Shown here one piece after another: positions 1 to 5,393 of a stretch of 5,393 nt of DNA. Origin of the DNA: Candidatus Hydromicrobium americanum (GTDB taxonomy: Bacteria; Actinomycetota; Humimicrobiia; Humimicrobiales; Humimicrobiaceae). Positions within the stretch are counted from its first letter, which is position 1. The number at the start of each line of letters is the position of its first letter. The stretch is from the NCBI GenBank assembly GCA_002779205.1, contig PEXF01000137.1, positions 1 through 5,393 of the forward strand, in the 5' to 3' direction. The notes below the pieces were generated by a model. The model was not told the DNA's origin. It saw only the letters and a list, made by a program, of their open reading frames with translations, and made no database searches. The translations under genes and the position numbers were made by a program.

Positions 1-33
1 AAGGAACAAAATTAAAAATAATTATTTATACGT

Positions 34-40
34 GGGGGGA
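34..40 (+). promoter_or_regulatory. Ribosome binding site of the DRTGG gene
   Basis: A GGGGGGA run lies two bases before the ATG at 43. It is G-rich rather than a perfect AGGAGG, but the purine tract and its position support this start. The 33 bases before it are strongly AT-rich; no convincing -35/-10 pair can be assigned in so short a piece. Confidence 0.5.
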
Positions 41-42
41 AA

Positions 43-375
43 ATGAAACTTCATCAGATAGTTAAAGAGTTGGAGCTTGAAGTTAAATCTAAGGTACTTA
101 ATCTGGATAAAGAGGTAAGCAGCGGCTATGCCAGTGATTTATTGAGCGATGTTATAGCAAGCGCAAAAAAAGACAGTATCTGGATTACCTTGCAAATTCA
201 TCAGAATATTATTGGAGTAGCTGCATTAAAGGAACTGGCCGGAATTATAATAGTTAATGGAAGAAAACCGGAGGCCGAAACATTAAAAAAAGCGGAGCAG
301 GAAAATATACCAATTATGGTAACTAAACTTCCTGCTTTTGAAATAATCGGTAAGTTATACAGATTATTAAGGTGA
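43..375 (+). CDS. DRTGG-domain protein, small stand-alone
   Basis: This 110-residue soluble protein resembles stand-alone DRTGG domains, a fold also found in regulatory regions of phosphotransacetylase-like and CBS-domain proteins and thought to bind a small ligand. The family match rests on the overall pattern: a short N-terminal helix (about 1-25), a Gly-Tyr-Ala-Ser-Asp-Leu-Leu-Ser segment (28-35), a beta strand with WITLQIH (47-53), the V-A-A-L-K-E-L-A-G-I-I-I stretch (59-70), then IPIMVTKLPAFEI (89-101). The literal DRTGG motif is absent, as in many small members. No signal peptide, membrane segment or cysteine is visible. The ATG at 43 follows a G-rich ribosome binding site at 34-40. It is followed after 28 bases by the PHP gene. 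Its position ahead of PHP and ATPase genes and an Hdr module suggests a sensing or accessory role in redox enzyme regulation; this is inference. The domain call is fairly sure, the ligand unknown. Confidence 0.78.
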   Translation: MKLHQIVKELELEVKSKVLNLDKEVSSGYASDLLSDVIASAKKDSIWITLQIHQNIIGVAALKELAGIIIVNGRKPEAETLKKAEQENIPIMVTKLPAFEIIGKLYRLLR

Positions 376-392
376 CTGGAGTCTTCAGGATA

Positions 393-399
393 GAGAGGA
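393..399 (+). promoter_or_regulatory. Ribosome binding site of the PHP gene
   Basis: GAGAGGA ends four bases before the ATG at 404 and supports that start. The 28-base gap between the DRTGG stop and this ATG contains no terminator-like hairpin, consistent with read-through. Confidence 0.6.
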
Positions 400-403
400 A
401 TAG

Positions 404-1153
404 ATGTTAAGAGAATTTAAAGCAGATTTGCATATTCATACTTCTCTTTCACCCTGTGCAGATGAAGAAATGTTTCCAGGAAGAATAATTGAACAGGCAA
501 AAATGAATAATTTAGATATAGTGGGAATATGTGACCACAACTCGGCAGAAAATGTGATAGCAACCCAAAAAATAGGACAGAGGGAAGATATAGCAGTTAT
601 TGGTGGGATTGAAGCTACATCGCAGGAGGAGGTTCATATCCTTGCCCTTTTTGATAGTGTACAGGAGTTGTTTAAGTTTCAAGAAATTATTTATGAGAAA
701 TTATCAGGGTTCAATGATGAGAAAGTTTTTGGAAGACAACTTATAATTAATGAAAATGATGAAGTCACGGGTTCCAGTAGCAGACTTTTGATTGGGGCGA
801 CATATTTGTCTTTACAGGAAATTGTGCAAACAATCTGTTCTTTAGGTGGGCTGAGTATTGCTTCCCATATTGATAGAGAGAGCTTTAGCATTATTTCTCA
901 ATTAGGGTTTATTCCGGAAGGATTAATTTTGGATGCTCTGGAATTATCTCCAAACTATAAACAGCGAACGAGTTCGTTTTCCGGCATGCGGATAAATCCG
1001 GAACTTTACGGTTTCCCTCTGGTTACTTTTTCCGATGCCCATTTCTTAAGAGATATCGGTAAAAGCTTTACTATCTTTCTTATGAAAGAAGCAAGTATAG
1101 GGGAAATTAAGAAAGCTTTATCCGGAGAAGATGGAAGAAAGGTAATGATTTAG
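404..1153 (+). CDS. PHP-domain metal-dependent phosphoesterase
   Basis: This 249-residue protein belongs to the PHP (polymerase and histidinol phosphatase) superfamily, whose members hydrolyse phosphoesters with a multinuclear metal site. All expected metal-ligand motifs are visible: D-L-H-I-H with His10 and His12, C-D-H-N-S with Asp44 and His45, Glu70 in GGIE, His78 in EEVH, His155 in ASHIDR, and Asp211/His213 in SDAH. The protein is therefore probably catalytically competent. An S-P-C-A-D segment after the first motif and a middle segment (about 105-135) with LLIGATYLS fit the subgroup found beside anaerobic redox operons. No membrane segment or signal peptide is seen, so it is cytoplasmic. 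The ATG at 404 is preceded by a good ribosome binding site. It ends four bases before the ATPase gene. The substrate is unknown. A phosphoprotein, nucleotide or nucleic acid are all possible; a role with the neighbouring kinase-like ATPase is inferred from context only. Confidence 0.9.
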   Translation: MLREFKADLHIHTSLSPCADEEMFPGRIIEQAKMNNLDIVGICDHNSAENVIATQKIGQREDIAVIGGIEATSQEEVHILALFDSVQELFKFQEIIYEKLSGFNDEKVFGRQLIINENDEVTGSSSRLLIGATYLSLQEIVQTICSLGGLSIASHIDRESFSIISQLGFIPEGLILDALELSPNYKQRTSSFSGMRINPELYGFPLVTFSDAHFLRDIGKSFTIFLMKEASIGEIKKALSGEDGRKVMI

Positions 1154-1157
1154 TTAA

Positions 1158-1613
1158 ATGGAGGATTTGTCATTGCATATTCTGGATATAGTAGAAAATT
1201 CAATTAGAGCCGGTGCAAAAAAGATTGAAATAAAGATTGTAGAGGAGAAAAAGAGGGATTTACTTACTATTGAAATAATTGATGATGGAAAAGGTATGGA
1301 TAAAAAGACATTAAAAAATGTGTTGGACCCATTTTTTACAACAAAAAACAGAGGAAAAGTTGGATTGGGTCTTCCTCTACTCGTCCAGTCAGCAAAAGAA
1401 AGCGGGGGAGGTATTAAAATTAAATCAAAGCCAGGTAAAGGAACAAAGGTTAAAGCCACTTTTGGCTACAGCCACATTGACCGTAAACCTCTAGGAGATG
1501 TTAATAAATCGCTAAAAGTTTTAATTACTGCAAATCCTGATATAAATTTTATTTTTGAATATAAAAAAGATGATGTAAGTTATCGTCTGGATACGAAAGA
1601 GATTAAAAAATGA
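1158..1613 (+). CDS. GHKL/HATPase_c ATP-binding protein, serine-kinase-like
   Basis: This 151-residue protein is essentially a lone HATPase_c (Bergerat-fold) domain of the kind seen in histidine kinases and anti-sigma serine kinases. The N box is ILDIVENSIRAGA (8-20, with Glu13 and Asn14), the G1 box is DDGKGM (42-47), then comes the phenylalanine-rich FFTT (59-62), the G2-type GKVGLGL (66-72), and a final GTKVKA (95-100). No HisKA dimerisation helix, phospho-accepting His, sensor or membrane segment is present, so it is not a conventional sensor kinase. The C-terminal 45 residues, with ITANPDINF and a lysine-rich tail, form an extra region beyond the core fold. The ATG at 1158 gives the M-E-D-L-S-L-H-I-L-D-I N-terminus I recall as usual in this family. 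The 3' end overlaps the HdrA-like gene by four bases (ATGA), implying translational coupling. It may phosphorylate a partner such as the DRTGG protein or a redox subunit; that is speculation. Confidence 0.87.
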   Translation: MEDLSLHILDIVENSIRAGAKKIEIKIVEEKKRDLLTIEIIDDGKGMDKKTLKNVLDPFFTTKNRGKVGLGLPLLVQSAKESGGGIKIKSKPGKGTKVKATFGYSHIDRKPLGDVNKSLKVLITANPDINFIFEYKKDDVSYRLDTKEIKK

Positions 1614-4600
1614 TATCGTTAACTATAAATGGTAAAAAAATTGAAGTAGAAGAAGGATTAACTGTTCTTAAAGCTGCTGAGAAATTAGGAATAAAAATAC
1701 CAACTCTATGTTCACACAAGGCACTTTCACCCTATGGTGCCTGCAGGCTTTGTCTTGTTGAAATAAGCCGGGGTGAAGGATCTCCAGAAATTCATGCATC
1801 CTGCACCTATCCGGCACTGGAAGGTATGGTCGTTCAGACTGATTCGGAGAGAGTTATAAAGACAAGAAAAATAATGATAGAGCTATTGCTGGCACGATGT
1901 CCGGATTCGGAAGATATTAAAAATCTAGCCCGAGAATTAGGTGTTGAAAAAATAAGAATCAAATCCAAGAATAAGGACTGCACCCTTTGTGGACTATGTG
2001 TGAGGATGTGTGAGGAGCGAATGGGAAGAGCAGCCATAAGTTTTTCAGGTCGCGGCCCGAGACGAGAAGTAACCTCACCTTTTGGAAAACCTTCTGAGGT
2101 ATGTCAGGCTTGTGGTGCCTGTGATTTTATCTGTCCAACAGGAAAAATTAAACTTCCTGAAGTAAGCAAAAACAACCCCCGCCCTATTCCTTTTGAACAT
2201 AATATGGGTATAAATTCCAGACCGGCAGTATATATTCCTTATCCCCAGGCCATACCCAACAAAGCTACTATTGACAGCCGATATTGTGTCCATATGCTTC
2301 GCGATGAATGTGAAATATGTAAGGAATTTTGTGAAGCAGGAGCTATTGATTATAATCAAAAAGAAGAAAAGCTTGATTTAAAAGTTGGTTCAATAATTTT
2401 TTCTCCAGGTTACGATCTTTTTGATGCAGGGGCAAAATTAGAATATGGTTATTTAAACTATTCTAATGTTGTTACTGCACTGGAATTTGAAAGAATATTA
2501 AGCGCTTCTGGTCCGTACGAAGGTAAAGTTTTGAGACCTTCAGATAAGCTTATCCCCAAAAAAATAGCTTTCATTCAATGCGTAGGCTCAAGGGATACAG
2601 AAAGAGATTATTGTTCTTCAATATGTTGTATGTATGCCACTAAAGAAGCAATTATTGCGAAAGAGCATGCAGGCGAGGAATTAGAGTGTCATATCTATTT
2701 TATGGACATGCGTGCTTTCGGGAAAGGATTTGATGCTTATTATGAAAGAGCAAAGGAACTGGGAGTGAAATATATAAGATGTCGTCCCTCATCTGTAGAA
2801 GAAATAGCGGAGACAAAAAATCTTAAGATTAATTATGTAACTGATGAGGGGAAAAGGTTAACTGACCAGTATGATTTAGTAGTTTTATCTGTTGGCATGC
2901 AGCCGCCGGGACTTGCCAAAGAGCTGAATAGTAATTTTGGAATTGAACTTAATGAGCATGGTTTTTGCTGGACCGATCCTTTTAAACCAGTCGAATCCAG
3001 CAAAGAAGGAATATTTGTTTGTGGGCCATTTACCGAACCCAAAGATATACCGGAAACTGTGGTGCAGGCAGGTGGTGCAGCATCTAAGGTTTTATCTCTT
3101 CTTTCTGAAGTACGGGGTACTTTAATTAAGACTAAAGAATATCCTCCGGAAAAAGATGTTACAGGACAGGCTCCGCGTATTGGAGTATTTGTCTGTCATT
3201 GCGGGACAAACATTGCCGGTGTAGTAAATGTTCCTGGAGTAGTGGAATATGCAAAAACCTTACCTGATGTAGCTTATGTTGAGAATAATCTTTATACCTG
3301 TTCAAATGATACTCAGGAGAAGATTAAAAATTTGATTGAAAAGCATAATCTCAATCGGGTAGTTGTTGCTTCCTGTACCCCCAGAACACATGAACCTCTA
3401 TTTAGGAATACAATCCGCGAGGCAAAGCTTAATCCTTACTTATTTGAAATGGCTAATATACGAGACCAGTGTTCCTGGGTTCATATGCATGAGCCAGAAA
3501 AGGCAACCCGAAAAGCAAAAGACCTGGTACGAATGGCGGTGGCTAAGGTACGTTTATTGGAGCCGTTACAGAGGAGAAAAGTCAAGGTAAATAATAGAGC
3601 ACTGGTTATTGGTGGGGGGCTAAGTGGTATGAGCGCAGCCTTAGGGATTGCAGAGCAGGGTTATGAGGTGTATCTGGTAGAGAAAGAGAAACAACTAGGT
3701 GGGAATCTCCAGAATATACATTTTCTGTTCAACGGAGGAAAGACACAGGAACAACTGGATTCTCTAATTGGACGTGTTAAAGAGAATGATAAGATTCATC
3801 TTTATACTGATACAAAGATATCAAATATAGAAGGATTTATTGGCAACTTTAAAACAACATTAGAAACAGGCAAGGGGAAATCCGACGAAATTGAACATGG
3901 AGTAATAATTGTTGCCACTGGCGCTCAAGAATACAAACCAACTGAATATCTCTATGGTGAAGATGAAAAAGTAATAACTCAACTCCAACTGGAAGAATGG
4001 TTAGCGGCAAATGGCAAGCAGCCGGATAACCAGTCATCAAGCAGCCAATTAGCCAATTGTCAGACAGCGGTTATGATCCAGTGTGTTGGTTCAAGAGATG
4101 ATAAGCATCCTTATTGTAGTAGAGTGTGCTGTTCCGAAGCAGTTAAAAATGCCTTGAAAATAAAAGAAATTAATCCGAAGACAAATATATTTATTCTCTA
4201 TAGAGATATGAGAACGTACGGATTTAGAGAAAGCTATTACACCAAAGCGCGCCAGATGGGAGTAATTTTTATTCGATATGAGGAGGATAAAAAACCAGAG
4301 GTAGCAAAACAAAATGGTGTGTTGAAAGTTTCTTTAGTTGATCCAATACTTAATAGGCTGGTTACTATCAACACTGATCTTTTAGTCCTGTCTGCGGGAA
4401 TTATACCCCATCCAGAAAATAAAGACCTTGCTCAAATGTTAAAAGTACCATTAGATCAAGACAATTTCTTTTTGGAAGCACATATGAAACTTCGTCCGGT
4501 TGATTTTGCTACGGAAGGAGTCTTTTTATGTGGCCTTGCTCATTCAGCAAAATCAATTGAAGAAAGTATTGCACAGGCTTGTGGAGCGGCAGCACGGGCA

Positions 4601-4897
4601 AGTACTATACTTTCTAAAGACAATATAGAGTTGGAAGCAAATATATCTTTCGTGGTAGATGAAAATTGTGATGGATGCGCATATTGTATTGATCCATGTC
4701 CGTATAATGCATTGGCTTTAATTGAATATATGAAGGACGGTGCAGTAAAGAAAACTGTTGAGGTGGATGAATCTGCTTGTAAAGGATGTGGTGTTTGTCA
4801 GGCTACCTGTCCTAAAAAGGGTATATTTGTCAGAGGATTTAAACTTGAACAAATATCAGCACAAGTTGAAGCAGCTATGCAGTCTGCGGATACTTAA
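1610..4897 (+). CDS. hdrA: NuoG-N/HdrA/HdrA fusion: FAD and iron-sulfur electron-transfer (bifurcating-type) oxidoreductase
   Basis: A 1095-residue cytoplasmic redox protein built by fusion. Residues 1-180 resemble the NuoG/HydA N-terminus: a [2Fe-2S] site at Cys34, 45, 48 and 65, then two [4Fe-4S] motifs (Cys124/127/130/134 and Cys165/168/171/175). Residues about 165-505 match an HdrA lacking its N-terminal and dinucleotide-binding parts: AVYIPYPQAIPN (206-217), a cysteine set at 226/234/237/241, and QCVGSRD with Cys324/335/339/340. Residues about 523-1075 are a second HdrA: N-domain (VCHCGTN at 528-534), FAD fold VIGGGLSG (666-673) ending at Glu691, QCVGSRD with Cys825/836/840/841, and a C-terminal 2[4Fe-4S] ferredoxin (Cys1020-1030 and 1057-1067). 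Ordinary HdrA is about 650 residues. The ATG overlaps the previous stop; the upstream site GAAAGAG (1595-1601) is weak, so coupling is likely. With the MvhD-like gene it probably passes electrons between a donor and ferredoxin or another acceptor. The family is certain; the physiological partners are not visible. Confidence 0.93.
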   Translation: MISLTINGKKIEVEEGLTVLKAAEKLGIKIPTLCSHKALSPYGACRLCLVEISRGEGSPEIHASCTYPALEGMVVQTDSERVIKTRKIMIELLLARCPDSEDIKNLARELGVEKIRIKSKNKDCTLCGLCVRMCEERMGRAAISFSGRGPRREVTSPFGKPSEVCQACGACDFICPTGKIKLPEVSKNNPRPIPFEHNMGINSRPAVYIPYPQAIPNKATIDSRYCVHMLRDECEICKEFCEAGAIDYNQKEEKLDLKVGSIIFSPGYDLFDAGAKLEYGYLNYSNVVTALEFERILSASGPYEGKVLRPSDKLIPKKIAFIQCVGSRDTERDYCSSICCMYATKEAIIAKEHAGEELECHIYFMDMRAFGKGFDAYYERAKELGVKYIRCRPSSVEEIAETKNLKINYVTDEGKRLTDQYDLVVLSVGMQPPGLAKELNSNFGIELNEHGFCWTDPFKPVESSKEGIFVCGPFTEPKDIPETVVQAGGAASKVLSLLSEVRGTLIKTKEYPPEKDVTGQAPRIGVFVCHCGTNIAGVVNVPGVVEYAKTLPDVAYVENNLYTCSNDTQEKIKNLIEKHNLNRVVVASCTPRTHEPLFRNTIREAKLNPYLFEMANIRDQCSWVHMHEPEKATRKAKDLVRMAVAKVRLLEPLQRRKVKVNNRALVIGGGLSGMSAALGIAEQGYEVYLVEKEKQLGGNLQNIHFLFNGGKTQEQLDSLIGRVKENDKIHLYTDTKISNIEGFIGNFKTTLETGKGKSDEIEHGVIIVATGAQEYKPTEYLYGEDEKVITQLQLEEWLAANGKQPDNQSSSSQLANCQTAVMIQCVGSRDDKHPYCSRVCCSEAVKNALKIKEINPKTNIFILYRDMRTYGFRESYYTKARQMGVIFIRYEEDKKPEVAKQNGVLKVSLVDPILNRLVTINTDLLVLSAGIIPHPENKDLAQMLKVPLDQDNFFLEAHMKLRPVDFATEGVFLCGLAHSAKSIEESIAQACGAAARASTILSKDNIELEANISFVVDENCDGCAYCIDPCPYNALALIEYMKDGAVKKTVEVDESACKGCGVCQATCPKKGIFVRGFKLEQISAQVEAAMQSADT
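4015..4058 (+). repeat. Short direct repeats inside the second HdrA module
   Basis: Two copies of CAAGCAGCC (4015-4023 and 4038-4046) flank a short spacer. They are followed by a perfect tandem pair of AGCCAATT (4043-4050 and 4051-4058). The stretch stays in frame and encodes a polar, Ser/Gln/Asn-rich linker (about residues 803-817) just before the second QCVGSRD cluster motif, where the first HdrA module has no such linker. It looks like local duplication or capture of a small genomic repeat in a surface loop. Confidence 0.5.
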
Positions 4898-4908
4898 AAT
4901 TTAAGAAT

Positions 4909-4913
4909 AAGGA
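4909..4913 (+). promoter_or_regulatory. Ribosome binding site of the mvhD-like gene
   Basis: AAGGA ends five bases before the ATG at 4919, a near-ideal placement that fixes this start. The 21-base gap after the HdrA-like stop holds only a small AT palindrome and no terminator. Confidence 0.65.
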
Positions 4914-4918
4914 AAGCA

Positions 4919-5350
4919 ATGAATAATGAACAAATTAAAAATACGGAGTTTGAACCGTTGATTCTAGCATTCTGTTGTAACTGGTGTTCATACGCAGGAG
5001 CTGATTTAGCCGGTATATCAAGGATGCAATATCCTACTAATATCCGTATAATAAGAGTGATGTGCTCGGGGATGATTCATCCAAATTTAGTGATAGATGC
5101 CTTAACAAAAGGTGCCGATGGTGTCATAATATGTGGATGTCATATCGGGGATTGCCATTATATAGATGGCAATTTAAGGGCAGAGAAGAGAGCGGATGCA
5201 ATCAGGCTTATGTTAGAGGATTTTGGAATAGAAGATGGGAGATTTAGATTAGAATGGATTTCGGCTTCAGAAGGTCCCAGGTTTGCGCAGGTAATGAATG
5301 AATTTACAGAGGAAATAAAAAAGTTAGGTCCAAATCCGTTTAAAACATGA
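4919..5350 (+). CDS. mvhD: MvhD/FlpD-type [2Fe-2S] electron-transfer subunit
   Basis: This 143-residue protein is the MvhD family (hydrogenase iron-sulfur / methyl-viologen-reducing hydrogenase delta subunit), a [2Fe-2S] protein that carries electrons from a donor enzyme to HdrA. The family cysteines are present: Cys19, Cys20 and Cys23 in FCCNWCSYAGAD (18-29), Cys49 in VMCSGMIHP (47-55), and Cys72, Cys74 and Cys79 in CGCHIGDCHY (72-81). Length is typical of the stand-alone family. No signal peptide or membrane segment. It sits 21 bases after the HdrA-like gene, the usual HdrA-MvhD pairing, in which MvhD docks on HdrA. In known systems the donor side can be a [NiFe]-hydrogenase, formate dehydrogenase or an NADH- or F420-linked unit. 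None is visible here, so the donor is open. The gene ends ten bases before the next start. Confidence 0.95.
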   Translation: MNNEQIKNTEFEPLILAFCCNWCSYAGADLAGISRMQYPTNIRIIRVMCSGMIHPNLVIDALTKGADGVIICGCHIGDCHYIDGNLRAEKRADAIRLMLEDFGIEDGRFRLEWISASEGPRFAQVMNEFTEEIKKLGPNPFKT

Positions 5351-5355
5351 AAGGT
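5350..5355 (+). promoter_or_regulatory. Ribosome binding site of the downstream partial gene
   Basis: The AAAGGT stretch (the first A is the last base of the mvhD-like stop codon) lies five bases before an ATG at 5361. It supports a genuine start there and continuation of the operon. Confidence 0.45.
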
Positions 5356-5360
5356 AAAAA

Positions 5361-5393
5361 ATGCAATTAGCAAGAATAATTAACGGAAAAAAA
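5361..5393 (+). CDS. Start of a further operon gene, truncated by the window end
   Basis: Eleven codons (M-Q-L-A-R-I-I-N-G-K-K) are open to the window edge, preceded by a plausible ribosome binding site and only ten bases after the mvhD-like stop. The fragment is too short to identify. In HdrA-MvhD operons the following gene is often another redox subunit or the enzyme that uses the electrons (HdrB/HdrC, MetV/MetF, a ferredoxin-like or dehydrogenase subunit), so this gene may reveal the partner. That is inference from context, not from these residues. Confidence 0.5.
   Translation, partial: MQLARIINGKK

Noticed and set aside
691..891. Open frame on the minus strand within the PHP gene
   Set aside because: Lies wholly inside a conserved gene on the other strand and encodes no recognisable domain. 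The same holds for the other antisense frames at 1154-1459, 1834-2037, 2075-2359, 2833-3042, 3849-4040, 4091-4312 and 5158-5373.
1158..1613. Classical two-component histidine kinase
   Set aside because: Only the ATP-binding domain is present; there is no HisKA region, phospho-accepting His, sensor or membrane segment, and no response regulator nearby.
2000..2500. First HdrA module as a complete flavoprotein
   Set aside because: No GxGxxG dinucleotide-binding motif is found between residues 180 and 505, so FAD binding by this half is not supported by the sequence.
2937..3125. Alternative plus-strand frames inside the HdrA-like and MvhD-like genes (2937-3125, 3363-3590, 5062-5247)
   Set aside because: They are out-of-frame shadows of strongly conserved coding sequence and lack ribosome binding sites or domain similarity.
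1610..4897. The NuoG-HdrA-HdrA protein as an assembly artefact or frameshift joining separate genes
   Set aside because: One uninterrupted frame with conserved motifs throughout, no relic start or ribosome binding site at module borders that demands a split, and complementary loss of parts between the two HdrA halves, which argues for a real fusion.
4892..4906. Terminator between the HdrA-like and MvhD-like genes
   Set aside because: The only symmetry is a short AT-only palindrome (around TTAAAATTTAA) without a GC-rich stem, and a well-placed ribosome binding site follows immediately.

Overview
The window is a single, tightly packed plus-strand operon fragment with five complete genes and the first codons of a sixth. 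There are no RNA genes, mobile elements, CRISPR arrays or large intergenic gaps. The DNA is AT-rich, with many ATA (Ile) and AGA/AGG (Arg) codons and purine-rich ribosome binding sites. Together with the oxygen-sensitive iron-sulfur protein content, this points to a strictly anaerobic bacterium of low G+C content (Clostridia-like or an uncultured anaerobic phylum). The sequence alone does not fix the taxon.

Layout: (1) 43-375, a small DRTGG-domain protein; (2) 404-1153, a PHP-domain metal-dependent phosphoesterase; (3) 1158-1613, a free-standing GHKL/HATPase_c ATP-binding protein; (4) 1610-4897, a 1095-residue flavin/iron-sulfur oxidoreductase in which a NuoG-like N-terminus is fused to two HdrA-type modules; (5) 4919-5350, an MvhD/FlpD-like [2Fe-2S] protein; (6) 5361 to the window end, the first 11 codons of an unidentified gene. 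Gaps are 28, 4, -4, 21 and 10 bases, so co-transcription is very likely.

The last two complete genes form the core of an electron-transfer or electron-bifurcating machine. MvhD-type proteins pass electrons from an oxidoreductase (hydrogenase, formate dehydrogenase or an NADH-linked unit) to HdrA, whose FAD can bifurcate them between ferredoxin and a second acceptor. The NuoG-like head carries one [2Fe-2S] and two [4Fe-4S] sites, suggesting a further electron entry or exit, for example a NuoF/NuoE-type partner. The donor and acceptor subunits (HdrBC, MetF/MetV, a hydrogenase or others) are not in the window; some may follow downstream.

The first three genes look like an accessory or regulatory trio (small ligand-sensing domain, phosphoesterase, serine-kinase-like ATPase). 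From memory, similar trios occur beside NADH-linked [FeFe]-hydrogenase and related redox operons of anaerobes; their function has not been settled as far as I know. The most notable points are the lopsided double-HdrA fusion with only one recognisable FAD site, the degenerate His-Cys cluster site in its NuoG-like head, and a small repeat-derived insertion in the second HdrA module.
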